Assembly (NCBI GenBank): GCA_003165855.1 | Contig: PMXH01000137.1 | Span: 1-9,817, forward strand | DNA length: 9,817 nucleotides | Origin: Acidobacteriaceae bacterium | Lineage (GTDB): Bacteria; Acidobacteriota; Terriglobia; Terriglobales; Acidobacteriaceae | Reading direction: 5' to 3' | Shown here: positions 1-6,733 of the stretch, piece by piece | Position numbering within the stretch: position 1 is the stretch's first letter | How the letters are laid out: every line of letters begins with the position of its first letter | The notes under the pieces: model-generated | The model's input: the letters and a program-made list of their open reading frames with translations, nothing else | The model's database searches: none | Told to the model about the DNA's origin: nothing | Position numbers and translations under genes: made by a program

Positions 1-159
1 AAGGACAGCATTGTGAAATACGAGACCGCGCTGCAGACCGATCAATTCCTGCTGGTCGCTCACGGCACGGCTGCGGAAGTGACCAAGGCGAAGGACATCA
101 TCGACACCACCCATCCCGCCTACTGCACGCTGCATACGGCCGAAGCCGTACCAGCATAG
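1..159 (+). CDS. C-terminal fragment of a small stress/membrane protein (DUF1269/YflT-like)
   Basis: Frame 1 is open from the window edge to a TAG at 157-159 and gives the last 52 residues; the start lies outside the window. The fragment begins KDSIVKYETAL and continues with FLLVAHGTAAEVTKAKDII. This resembles the end of DUF1269/general-stress-17M-like proteins, where a 'KYE.AL....FL.+.HGT...V..A+.I+' segment follows a Gly-rich membrane-like region. The family call comes from memory of that pattern and is only moderately secure. No biochemical role can be read from the fragment. It is followed on the same strand, after 54 bases, by a small acidic protein, so the two could share a transcript. 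The missing upstream part would show whether the usual glycine-rich hydrophobic segment is present. Confidence 0.65.
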   Translation, partial: KDSIVKYETALQTDQFLLVAHGTAAEVTKAKDIIDTTHPAYCTLHTAEAVPA

Positions 160-213
160 TTTTCCGCAACGGCCGGGCGGGCTGCGGCATCTCACTAACA
201 AGGAGTGAAAACT

Positions 214-480
214 ATGCATGCGAAGAAGAAGCGTCATCAGGATGAACTCGAGACGAATTCGGCCGGGCAGTCTGGCGACATTCAGCAACTGTCGGATGTA
301 GCCGCTGCGGATTCTGAGAGTGTCGAGGAATTAGTGGAAGAAGGAAACGCGTTCGAAGCCGCTGCCATAGCAGGTGTGGAGAACGCCAAAGATCCGGACG
401 TGTCTGAGGTAACTACGCACGAGGTCCCGGAGGATGACGTTCCTTCGGAGTATTTGAACGATGACGGCCGCGTTTCGTAA
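214..480 (+). CDS. Small acidic hypothetical protein (88 aa)
   Basis: The ATG at 214 is chosen because AAGGAG (200-205) sits 8 bases upstream. A GTG at 205 in the same frame overlaps that Shine-Dalgarno and is unlikely to be used. The product has a basic N-terminus (HAKKKRH) followed by a strongly acidic body: 23 of 88 residues are Asp or Glu. It has no Cys, no signal peptide and no membrane segment. A Pro/acid-rich C-terminal stretch (THEVPEDDVPSEY, roughly residues 68-80) looks like the conserved core I associate with small uncharacterised acidic proteins in soil bacteria. The protein is probably cytoplasmic and largely disordered. I do not recognise a function. Its neighbours suggest a cluster of small stress-related proteins, but that is inference only. 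Confidence 0.72.
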   Translation: MHAKKKRHQDELETNSAGQSGDIQQLSDVAAADSESVEELVEEGNAFEAAAIAGVENAKDPDVSEVTTHEVPEDDVPSEYLNDDGRVS

Positions 481-528
481 AACTGAATCGCACCCAGACA
501 ACGGCGCTCAACTGCGCAGGAGAACACC

Positions 529-729
529 ATGCCCCAAAGCCCGCACGATCGACTCGCGGAACTTCACAACCTTGCAGCCCACGCCCATGCCGCCGCTGCC
601 ACCGCCCATGGCAAAGGAGATCATCTAACTGCTCACGAAATCAGCAAACAGGCGCACGAGCACTCCTTGAATGCCCACAAGCTTGCCGAAGAACTCGGGA
701 AGAAGCTCGCGAAATCCAGCAACGCCTAA
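529..729 (+). CDS. Small His/Ala-rich helical protein (66 aa)
   Basis: The start ATG at 529 is supported by AGGAG at 518-522, six bases upstream. The protein has 10 His in 66 residues (positions 6, 13, 18, 20, 27, 32, 36, 43, 45, 50), many Ala and no Cys. Apart from a short Gly-Lys-Gly break near residues 28-30, the composition predicts one or two amphipathic helices, with a Lys-rich C-terminal end (HKLAEELGKKLAKS). There is no signal peptide or membrane segment. The spaced histidines could bind a metal or could simply line one helix face. I do not recognise a family. It lies 48 bases after the acidic gene on the same strand and may be co-transcribed with it. Confidence 0.72.
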   Translation: MPQSPHDRLAELHNLAAHAHAAAATAHGKGDHLTAHEISKQAHEHSLNAHKLAEELGKKLAKSSNA

Positions 730-827
730 AGCGCGGGAAGCCACGACTCGAAATCCGGGGCACCAAAAAAGAAGCTTTCTCCAGCGGTAGAGGAGGAGCA
801 GTGAAACGTCCTCCCGCATCGGACGCC

Positions 828-1001
828 TTAGGTTCCGGAGTCCTTCTGACGAGTAGCTTTAACGCCGGTCAGGATGCCGAGTCCCACCAGCACCAGCGCC
901 CCCACCACAATCCAGTGTGCCGGTATGTGCATCAAGCATGCCCCGTAGATAAGCCCGGCAATCACGACGACAAAACCGGTCAGGTAGATTCCGAATGACA
1001 T
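828..1001 (-). CDS. Small two-helix membrane protein (57 aa)
   Basis: The reading frame is open further upstream, but the ATG at 1001 is preferred because a GGAAGGAA Shine-Dalgarno lies just before it on the minus strand (about 1006-1013). From this start the protein begins MSFGIYLTGFVVVIAGLIYG, so the first hydrophobic helix starts immediately (about residues 4-21). A short polar turn containing His-Ile-Pro-Ala-His follows, then a second helix (about 28-46), and then a basic tail ending KATRQKDSGT. The small size, two helices and short hairpin suggest an inner-membrane microprotein of unknown function. It is transcribed towards the His-rich gene, so the two genes converge. The longer version would add 28 polar residues without a good ribosome binding site. 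Confidence 0.7.
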   Translation of the reverse strand: MSFGIYLTGFVVVIAGLIYGACLMHIPAHWIVVGALVLVGLGILTGVKATRQKDSGT

Positions 1002-1366
1002 AACATTCCTTCCCTGGCCGTACCCAGCTCTTGGCGTTGCCTGGTGCCAGCCACCTGCAAACCGCAGTTCCACAATCAGAGACACGACCTTCTAGCCGAA
1101 GCCTATCTACCAAGCCTGAGCATGTCTGTGCGATATTGCTCAGGCGGGCGTCTCGCCGTATCTCTCGTAAGGCCGGCAATTACTTTTGTAACTTGGGACG
1201 ATCCCCCTACAGGCGGGACAATGTAGATCGACGCCGCAGGTTCATTCCTCGGACGTGGGGAGCGTTGCGCTCAGGAATGAGATCGGCGTGCTCGTTACTT
1301 CGTCGCTGAGTCATCGGCTGCATCGACGAGGTCCGCACAGGACTTTGCAACCGTAGATGTACACCT
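1002..1366. other. 365-base intergenic region upstream of the kinase
   Basis: No convincing gene is present on either strand. The region must hold the minus-strand promoter of the membrane microprotein and the plus-strand promoter of the kinase. A weak sigma-70-like pair on the plus strand is TTGGGA (about 1194-1199) with GACAAT about 18 bases downstream. It matches the consensus at only 4 of 6 positions in each box. A nested inverted repeat at 1242-1280 is listed separately. There is no clear Shine-Dalgarno before the kinase ATG. Confidence 0.5.
1242..1280 (+). repeat. Nested inverted repeat in the kinase leader
   Basis: TCATTCCT (1242-1249) pairs perfectly with AGGAATGA (1273-1280). Inside it, GAGCG (1260-1264) pairs with CGCTC (1268-1272) around a 3-base loop. 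The two elements abut at 1272/1273. In RNA this would form an 8-bp stem enclosing a small hairpin, ending 86 bases before the kinase start. In DNA it could be an operator. No T-run follows, so it is not a canonical terminator. Confidence 0.35.
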
Positions 1367-2959
1367 ATGGATGACCGCAGGAGCGAACGTTTTGGCCGCT
1401 ACGAGATCCTGGCTGAGCTGGGACGCGGAGCCATGGGTGTGGTCTACAAAGCGCGCGATCCCAAGATCAACCGCGTAGTCGCCGTCAAAACCGTTTCCCT
1501 GGAAGGCCAACCGCCCGAAGAGGAGTGCGAGTATCGCGAGCGTTTCTTCCGGGAAGCCGAAGCTGCGGGCCGTTTATCCCATCCTGGAATCGTAACCATC
1601 TTCGACGTGGGCGAGGAACCAGAGACGCGCGCTCCTTACATCGTCATGGAATTTGTGGCCGGACAGTCGCTCGACAAACTGCTGGCACGGGACGACCACA
1701 AATTACCGCTGGAGACAGCACTCCAGTTAACTCTCGAACTGGCAGAGGCTCTGGATTGCGCGCACGGGCAAGGCGTCGTTCACCGCGACCTGAAGCCGGC
1801 AAATATCCTGATCACGGATGACGGTCACGCGAAGATCGCCGACTTCGGAGTGGCGAAGCTGAGCCTCGCCAACCATACTCTGGCGGGACGCACCTTGGGC
1901 ACGCCCGCCTACATGTCACCGGAACAATTGAATGGCGAAGCCGTGGATGGCCGTTCGGACTTGTTTTCTCTCGGCGTGGTTCTGTACACCGTTCTGACAG
2001 GTTATCGGCCGTTTCAAGGCAACAGCGCCATGACCGTGTCGTTCAAGGTGGTCAACCGTGAACCGGTTCCGGCCACCGTTCTCGACACCGATTTGCCCGC
2101 GGGACTCGATTACATCATTGCCCGGGCTATGACGAAAGATCCGGCGCAGCGTTATCAGCGCGGCATGGAAATGGTGCTCGACGTCCAGGACCTGCGAGCC
2201 GGACGAGAACTCTGGAGCAAGACCAAGCAGCCCGGCTCGTCTCTTGGCGCGGATGTGGAACAAACGGCGAACGCCAGAGCCAGATCGTGGGCCACAGGCC
2301 AGCCTGCAGCCGCGGCCAAGCCGGGTTTAAGCATGCGCGCCATGCCTGGGCGCGAAGCAGTCGATAAGTTGCTGCGAAAGATGCGGAAGAGTTCTTTCGC
2401 CGCCGCGGCCGTGCTCCTGCTCGGGCTGCTCCTTTTTGGAATCCGGTTGAGCGATACTGTTTGGCCCCAGAAGCGACCCTTCAAGAATCCCGTCGCGACC
2501 GACGCAGCTATAGCGCCGTCACCGGAGAACGCACCTGTCGTGGCTGCTACGGCACCGTCACAGGAAAACGCACCGGTCGTAGCTGCTACGGCGGCCACGC
2601 CGGCCACGGCGGCGCATACCAGACTGGCCAAGGTTCCTGCTGCAACGCTGGACATCGAACTGGAGCACAACTTCACCTCGGCCCAGCTATCGGTTTGGGT
2701 AGATGATCACAAGGTTTATACCCACCTACTGGAAGGATCAGACAAGAAACGCCTGATTGTGTTCCACGGCGTCCAGGGCCATGAATCCCATGCGCTGCAA
2801 CTCGCCCCCGGCAAACACCGGGTCCGGGTAGAGGTCGCATCTGGCGTGGACTCCTACGACCAGTCCGGAACGGTGGAGAGCCAATTCGTCAGTGGAAAAG
2901 AGAAGGTGCTGCGGATCCACTTCAATAAGCACAGAGAGATGACCCTAAGCCTGCAATAG
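1367..2959 (+). CDS. Membrane-anchored Ser/Thr protein kinase (530 aa)
   Basis: A Hanks-type (PknB-like) kinase that phosphorylates Ser/Thr on partner proteins at the cytoplasmic face. All catalytic motifs are intact: glycine loop GRGAMG (19-24), ATP-anchoring Lys41 in VAVK, the probable helix-C Glu63, HRDLKPAN (139-146) with catalytic Asp141, DFG (159-161), GTPAYMSPE (178-186) and the D-x-FSLGVVLY helix (198-207). The kinase domain (about 12-275) is followed by a cytoplasmic linker, one membrane helix (about 344-359), an Ala/Pro/Thr linker with a 13-residue tandem repeat (383-408), and a beta-rich extracytoplasmic domain (about 424-530) starting near LDIELEHNF. That domain has no PASTA motif and is not one I can name. 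The ATG at 1367 has no obvious Shine-Dalgarno. The gene converges on the Mla operon, so it may sense the envelope, but no target is visible. Confidence 0.93.
   Translation: MDDRRSERFGRYEILAELGRGAMGVVYKARDPKINRVVAVKTVSLEGQPPEEECEYRERFFREAEAAGRLSHPGIVTIFDVGEEPETRAPYIVMEFVAGQSLDKLLARDDHKLPLETALQLTLELAEALDCAHGQGVVHRDLKPANILITDDGHAKIADFGVAKLSLANHTLAGRTLGTPAYMSPEQLNGEAVDGRSDLFSLGVVLYTVLTGYRPFQGNSAMTVSFKVVNREPVPATVLDTDLPAGLDYIIARAMTKDPAQRYQRGMEMVLDVQDLRAGRELWSKTKQPGSSLGADVEQTANARARSWATGQPAAAAKPGLSMRAMPGREAVDKLLRKMRKSSFAAAAVLLLGLLLFGIRLSDTVWPQKRPFKNPVATDAAIAPSPENAPVVAATAPSQENAPVVAATAATPATAAHTRLAKVPAATLDIELEHNFTSAQLSVWVDDHKVYTHLLEGSDKKRLIVFHGVQGHESHALQLAPGKHRVRVEVASGVDSYDQSGTVESQFVSGKEKVLRIHFNKHREMTLSLQ
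2513..2590 (+). repeat. Two tandem 39-bp repeats within the kinase linker
   Basis: Units 2513-2551 and 2552-2590 are direct, abutting, 39 bases each and differ at only a few positions. They encode APSPENAPVVAAT and APSQENAPVVAAT (residues 383-395 and 396-408) between the membrane helix and the outer domain. The in-frame duplication lengthens a flexible Pro/Ala spacer by 13 residues. Confidence 0.85.
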
Positions 2960-3074
2960 TGAAAAGTCTCCCGCTGCCCTGCTCGCTTACTCAGTCTTTT
3001 CAAAGGACCAGGGTTGGTCGTTCGCAAGTAGACTCCCGCAAGAAAATTCCTGGCCTCGGTCGTCTCGGCAAGCG

Positions 3075-4271
3075 CTACTGTGGCTTGGGTATTGCGGCTG
3101 CTGTAGACGCTTGCACCGCTTGGTCTGGGGCTGCTTTGGATGACGTAGCCGCAGGCGGTTGCTTGCTAGGAGGAATTTCGGTCCCGGCCGGATAGATGAG
3201 GATCTGCACCGTTCCCCAGCCGGCGGCGGAATTCGCGTCCGTCTGCTTGCCCATTCCCAAAGTCTTAAGCTGACTATCGTCGAATCCGAAGTTCTCCACC
3301 AGATACTCACGCACTACCATCGCCCGAGCTTCTGTGAGCACCAAGTCTTTCTGGGTATCGCCTTCCATGCCCGCCGACGCCACGACCACCGCAAACCCGA
3401 ACGGATTGTTGGCCAGGAACTCGCCGCCGGCGCTGAGAGATTTCTGGTTCTTCAGCTTGGCGGAATCCTGCTTATCGAATAGCTGCTTCGTCGGGTAGGT
3501 AAACGCCTTTGTCGGCGTGCCTTGCGGCAGGCCTGCGATCTCGTCCTTTGCCAGTTCGGCGGAATCTTCATAGCCGCGGCTCTTGTAATACCCGCGCAAG
3601 AAGAAGTTGTGCTTTAGGGCTTCCATATTCTCCTGGAAGTCGGTCACCCCGGCCTGCGCCTGGAGCATTGTGTTCTGCATGGTGGCCGTGGTCTGTTCGA
3701 GATTGCTATAAAGCTGCTTATCGTTTACCAGCGCCCCTACGGTTCCCTGCCCCGTGTTGATCTTGGCGCTGATCGAGTCCAGATTCGCTGTCGCCCGGGT
3801 GGCGTTCTGGATGGCTTGCTGGCTGCTATCCAGAATGTCGCTGGTCTTTTTGAACAGCGCCGCCATTTCGAGTGGCGGCTGGCTGGCGATGGTATCGCCA
3901 TCCCGCACGTCGGCGGTTCCAGCCGATCCAAACGAGATTGACAGATACTGGTTGCCTAACAGGCCTTCGGTTTCGATCGCAGCCACCGAGTCCTGTTTGA
4001 TGATCTCGTGGGTCGACTTCCCCAGATCCATGATGACCGTGACTTTTTCGCCCGGCCGGTTCGGCAACACGATGCTGTGCACCGTGCCGCTGTGCACCCC
4101 GCCCACCCGCACATCGCCGCCAGCATCCAATCCCGCCACGTTGTCGAACTGCGCCTTCAACTCGTAGGTGGAGCTGAAAAGATACTTCTTGCCCCCGATG
4201 ATGAAAATACCTGCCGCCAAAATTGTCAGCGACACAATGATGAAAGCTCCCAGCCGCGCCGCTCTCGACAT
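3075..4271 (-). CDS. mlaD: MlaD-type MCE-domain protein with OmpA-like C-terminal domain (398 aa)
   Basis: The substrate-binding MCE subunit of an Mla-type lipid ABC transporter, anchored in the inner membrane with its body in the periplasm. An N-terminal membrane helix (8-27) leads into the MCE domain (about 36-118), with the family core FDNVAGLDAGGDVRVGGV at 42-59 and a GLLGNQYLSI motif near 103-112. A helical, Gln/Thr-rich stretch (about 135-220) follows, as in MlaD proteins that form a helical barrel. The end differs: after FFLRGYYKSRGY (223-234) comes an OmpA-like region (about 263-361) with LTEARAMVVREYL (312-324) and a closing beta strand, then a Pro/Ala/Ser tail (362-398). The ATG at 4271 is supported by AGGAGGA at 4275-4281. 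It starts 8 bases after the mlaF stop, so it is likely coupled to mlaF. E. coli MlaD is much shorter (about 180 aa). Confidence 0.9.
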   Translation of the reverse strand: MSRAARLGAFIIVSLTILAAGIFIIGGKKYLFSSTYELKAQFDNVAGLDAGGDVRVGGVHSGTVHSIVLPNRPGEKVTVIMDLGKSTHEIIKQDSVAAIETEGLLGNQYLSISFGSAGTADVRDGDTIASQPPLEMAALFKKTSDILDSSQQAIQNATRATANLDSISAKINTGQGTVGALVNDKQLYSNLEQTTATMQNTMLQAQAGVTDFQENMEALKHNFFLRGYYKSRGYEDSAELAKDEIAGLPQGTPTKAFTYPTKQLFDKQDSAKLKNQKSLSAGGEFLANNPFGFAVVVASAGMEGDTQKDLVLTEARAMVVREYLVENFGFDDSQLKTLGMGKQTDANSAAGWGTVQILIYPAGTEIPPSKQPPAATSSKAAPDQAVQASTAAAIPKPQ

Positions 4272-4274
4272 AAA

Positions 4275-4282
4275 TCCTCCTA
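4275..4282 (-). promoter_or_regulatory. mlaD ribosome binding site overlapping the mlaF stop codon
   Basis: On the minus strand the sequence reads TAGGAGGA (4282-4275). The mlaF stop TAG supplies the first bases of the AGGAGGA Shine-Dalgarno of mlaD, which starts at 4271. Ribosomes ending mlaF therefore stop on the mlaD site, which suggests translational coupling. Confidence 0.75.
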
Positions 4283-5101
4283 CGAATGCTTGAGAAATTC
4301 CCTGACAAACTCAATGTCACTCTTCTGCAGTTCTTCAAAGCTGCCTTCGATCACCACGTTTCCCTCGTTGATCAGGGCCAGACGGTCGGCAATCGTCTTC
4401 GCGCTGTGCATATCGTGCGTTACCACGATGGATGCCATGTGATGTTCCGCCTGGAGCTTGAGAATCAAATCCCCGATTTCCGCGGAACTGATGGGGTCAA
4501 GCCCAGCGGTGGGTTCGTCAAGCAACAAGATGTCCGGCTCCAAAGCCAGCGCACGTGCCAGTCCCACTCGTTTCTGCATGCCCCCCGAGATATCCGAAGG
4601 CATCTTCTCCAAGTCTCCTTCCATACCCACTTCCGCCAGCCTTTCCCGAACCCGGTCGCCCCGCTCCGACTTAGACATCTCCTTCTTATGGTGCTGCAGC
4701 GGAAAGGCAACGTTCTGCTCGACCGTCAGCGAATCGTAAAGCGCGGCATGCTGGAAGAGAAAACCCATCTTCAACCTGATTTCGCCCATCTGATCAAGCG
4801 AAAGGTTCCCGATGTCTTGACCGTGGATGCGAACCGAACCCGAGTCCGGCCTCTGCAGGCCGATGATCAGTCTCAGCAACACGCTCTTGCCGGTACCGCT
4901 GCGCCCCAGCACCGCCAGAGTCTCGCCGCGCTTCACCGCCAGGCTGATTCCGTTCAGGACCTTTTGACTTCCGTAGGACTTATGCACATCCTCGACGGCG
5001 ATCACCGGCGCGCTGCCGTCTTGCTCGGCTTGTCCTTGCTTCACGGCAATCTGATCGATGGTTTCCATACGAGTTTCGCGAACTGTTTCGTCGAGGTGCA
5101 C
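4280..5101 (-). CDS. mlaF: MlaF-type ABC transporter ATP-binding protein (273 aa)
   Basis: The cytoplasmic ATPase of the Mla-type lipid transporter, which hydrolyses ATP to drive lipid movement through MlaE and MlaD. Motifs are complete: Walker A GRSGTGKS (66-73), Q-loop Gln117 in FLFQHAALYDSLTV, signature SGGMQKR (172-178), Walker B ILLLDEP (191-197) with Glu196, D-loop GLDP (200-203) and switch His229 in VVTHD. The LFQ.AALYDSLTV segment and SGGM signature are typical of the MlaF/Mkl subgroup. The GTG at 5101 lies 10 bases after the mlaE stop and fits coupled translation. An in-frame ATG at 5068 would give 262 residues, nearer the usual family length. Neither has a clear Shine-Dalgarno, so the start is uncertain by 11 codons. 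Confidence 0.93.
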   Translation of the reverse strand: MHLDETVRETRMETIDQIAVKQGQAEQDGSAPVIAVEDVHKSYGSQKVLNGISLAVKRGETLAVLGRSGTGKSVLLRLIIGLQRPDSGSVRIHGQDIGNLSLDQMGEIRLKMGFLFQHAALYDSLTVEQNVAFPLQHHKKEMSKSERGDRVRERLAEVGMEGDLEKMPSDISGGMQKRVGLARALALEPDILLLDEPTAGLDPISSAEIGDLILKLQAEHHMASIVVTHDMHSAKTIADRLALINEGNVVIEGSFEELQKSDIEFVREFLKHS

Positions 5102-5111
5102 GATTAGATGC

Positions 5112-5963
5112 TCACGGGAAAAATATGAGAATGAATTTCACCAGCACCACATCCGCCAGGATCACGAACAGCGAGGACAGCACCACGGAACTCGTGGCCG
5201 CACGGCCCACACCCGCCGCTCCTCCTTCTGTCCGCATTCCCTGAAAGCACGCGATCAGCCCGATGATCAGGCCAAACACCATGGTCTTGAATGTAGGCGG
5301 CAGAAGATCGTTAAAATTGGCGCCTTTGAAACCGCTGTTGATGAACTGATGGAACGAGAGGGGCTCAGCCACGGCCTGCGCCACCCATCCCATCACCAAC
5401 CCGGAAAAGTCGGCAACCAGGGTCAATAAGGGCAGCACCAGGATGCAAGCCAGGATGCGGGTCGCCGCCAAAAGACGGTACGGATTTACCGCCGATGCCT
5501 CGATGGCATCGATCTGCTCCGTCACTTTCATCGACGCCAACTCGGCGCCAATGCCTGCACCCACCCGACCGCTCACCACCAGGCCGGTGATGATCGGGCC
5601 GGTCTCGTGAATAATGGAGAACACGAGAGCGGCGGGAAGCAACGACTTGGCTCCAAAGCGAGTCAGGCTGTAACGCGCTTCCATGGAGAGAACAACCCCG
5701 GTGGCAGCCCCCGCCAACGCCACCAAGGGCAGAGACATCGATCCGATCTCATCGAGTTGGCGGAACAACTCGCGGAATTCAAACGGCGGGGTCACCGCAG
5801 CCCGCACCACGAGCCAGAAAAATATCCCCAGATCCCCAAACCACTCGAGAAACTCGTTGATCAATCCGAAGACGGACTTCCCCGTCGAGGTCGCGGGCAA
5901 CGTTTGTTGCTCTGGAAGTGGAGGGTCCATCACGGCGGCCGTCCTCAATGTCCTGTCGATCAC
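5112..5963 (-). CDS. mlaE: MlaE-type permease of the lipid ABC transporter (283 aa)
   Basis: The inner-membrane permease that carries lipid between MlaF-driven gating and the MlaD ring. It has the MlaE family layout: an amphipathic N-terminal part with FFWLVVRAAVTPP (about 48-60), then membrane helices around 76-95, 108-130, 165-190 and the C-terminus. The conserved family core is HETGPIITGLVVSGRVGAGIGAE split around residues 119-141, followed by MKVTEQIDAIEA (145-156). The GTG at 5963 overlaps the TGA of the upstream secreted-protein gene by 4 bases (GTGA), which makes it the preferred start. An ATG at 5930 would shorten the product by 11 residues. The N-terminus is about 20 residues longer than in E. 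coli MlaE (about 260 aa). No MlaB/STAS gene accompanies it here. Confidence 0.92.
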   Translation of the reverse strand: MIDRTLRTAAVMDPPLPEQQTLPATSTGKSVFGLINEFLEWFGDLGIFFWLVVRAAVTPPFEFRELFRQLDEIGSMSLPLVALAGAATGVVLSMEARYSLTRFGAKSLLPAALVFSIIHETGPIITGLVVSGRVGAGIGAELASMKVTEQIDAIEASAVNPYRLLAATRILACILVLPLLTLVADFSGLVMGWVAQAVAEPLSFHQFINSGFKGANFNDLLPPTFKTMVFGLIIGLIACFQGMRTEGGAAGVGRAATSSVVLSSLFVILADVVLVKFILIFFP

Positions 5964-6673
5964 GGATTTGGTCCCTGATTTGGCGCTCCGTGCGCATTGT
6001 TGAGATGCATCCGGGAGAGCAAGGAGTGGGGTCCGCTGTAAAAAAATTCGAGAGCGACGTTCCCGCCCACGTATCCCAGGAGGGAGTAGTTGCCCATCCG
6101 GAGCGCATCCTTGGCGTTGTAGCGGTCGGGATACCAGGCATAGACGGCCGTCATGGTGCCGGCATACGGAGCGACCAACCCAGAGAAAGAAAAGATGCGG
6201 TGGCCATCATCGCCGCGGCGTGCGGTCCAGGTCGAAATGACGGCATGACGCAACCTCGGAAACACCCCTTTGCACTCGCAACGGTAGTACAGCGTGTCTT
6301 CGCGAAGCGCTTGCGCCATGGCATAGCGCGTCGTGGTGCTGATGGCGGCAATCCCCAGATCGGACCCAAAGCGCTTGCTGTAACCCCCGGCACCCTGCTT
6401 CCACTCCGGTGGGGTGTCGTAAGCCTGGTTGATGCCAGCCGCAAACCCCGAGCCGACGATAGGATAGGGGCCGAAGGTGTCGAAGAGGTAGTTGCGGAGC
6501 TTGATGGTTTGGGTCGGGCGGGTATAGGTAAGGTCCGGCAGCATCGGAGTTACGCTGACGACCGTGACGGAGGGGTCTGCCGAATCGGTGAGGGATTGCG
6601 CCCTCGCCAGCACTGGCAGAGCGGCGAAGGCCGCGATTACCAATAGCAATGGCATACTTCGGCGCATCTTCAT
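5960..6673 (-). CDS. Secreted protein of unknown function coupled to mlaE (237 aa)
   Basis: The start ATG at 6673 is chosen because a strong AGGAGGT (6681-6687) lies 7 bases upstream; a TTG at 6679 is too close to it. The first 25 residues form a clear Sec signal peptide: basic start MKMRR, hydrophobic core, and ARA at 23-25 before Gln26. The mature protein is rich in aromatic residues and glycine, with segments RNYLFDTFGPYPIVG (60-74), PEWKQG (89-94), TTTRYAMAQALREDTLYYRC (113-132), a CxC pair (Cys132, Cys134), and APYAGTMTAVYAWYP (168-182). It contains no lipobox and no enzyme motif I can name. I believe similar proteins occur in other acidobacteria, but I cannot assign a function. Its TGA overlaps the mlaE start, so it is probably made together with the transporter and acts in the periplasm or outer membrane. 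It could fill a role served by MlaA or MlaC elsewhere, though I see no clear homology. Confidence 0.85.
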   Translation of the reverse strand: MKMRRSMPLLLVIAAFAALPVLARAQSLTDSADPSVTVVSVTPMLPDLTYTRPTQTIKLRNYLFDTFGPYPIVGSGFAAGINQAYDTPPEWKQGAGGYSKRFGSDLGIAAISTTTRYAMAQALREDTLYYRCECKGVFPRLRHAVISTWTARRGDDGHRIFSFSGLVAPYAGTMTAVYAWYPDRYNAKDALRMGNYSLLGYVGGNVALEFFYSGPHSLLSRMHLNNAHGAPNQGPNP

Positions 6674-6680
6674 GTTCAAA

Positions 6681-6687
6681 ACCTCCT
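6681..6687 (-). promoter_or_regulatory. Ribosome binding site fixing the start of the secreted protein
   Basis: AGGAGGT on the minus strand is a near-perfect anti-16S match. It lies 7 bases before the ATG at 6673 but only 1 base before the TTG at 6679, so it decides for the ATG. Translation of the whole secreted-protein/mlaEFD set probably begins here. Confidence 0.7.
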
Positions 6688-6733
6688 AGGTCAATCTAAG
6701 ATCCAGCCCGCAGACCCATACCGGCTCTGTTCT

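Noticed and set aside
205..213. GTG at 205 as start of the acidic protein
   Set aside because: It overlaps the AAGGAG ribosome site that serves the ATG at 214.
792..814. GGAGGA/TCCTCC stem between the His-rich gene and the membrane microprotein as a shared terminator
   Set aside because: The stem is 6 bp with an 11-base loop and no adjacent T-run on either strand; too weak to call.
2155..2676. Minus-strand 173-codon frame opposite the kinase linker
   Set aside because: It is antisense to a well-supported kinase, and its Ala/Val repeats merely mirror the 39-bp duplication.
2960..3002. Inverted repeat TGAAAAG/CTTTTCA as a bidirectional terminator between kinase and mlaD
   Set aside because: The arms are 7 bp, A/T-rich and 29 bases apart with no GC-rich stem; likely chance.
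4286..5107. Plus-strand 273-codon frame exactly antisense to mlaF
   Set aside because: The opposite strand encodes every ABC ATPase motif. The antisense translation is rich in Arg, His and Gln with no domain, as expected of a shadow frame.
5918..6646. Plus-strand 242-codon frame across the mlaE start and secreted-protein gene
   Set aside because: It is antisense to two coupled genes with a signal peptide, good ribosome sites and conserved motifs, and shows no domain itself.
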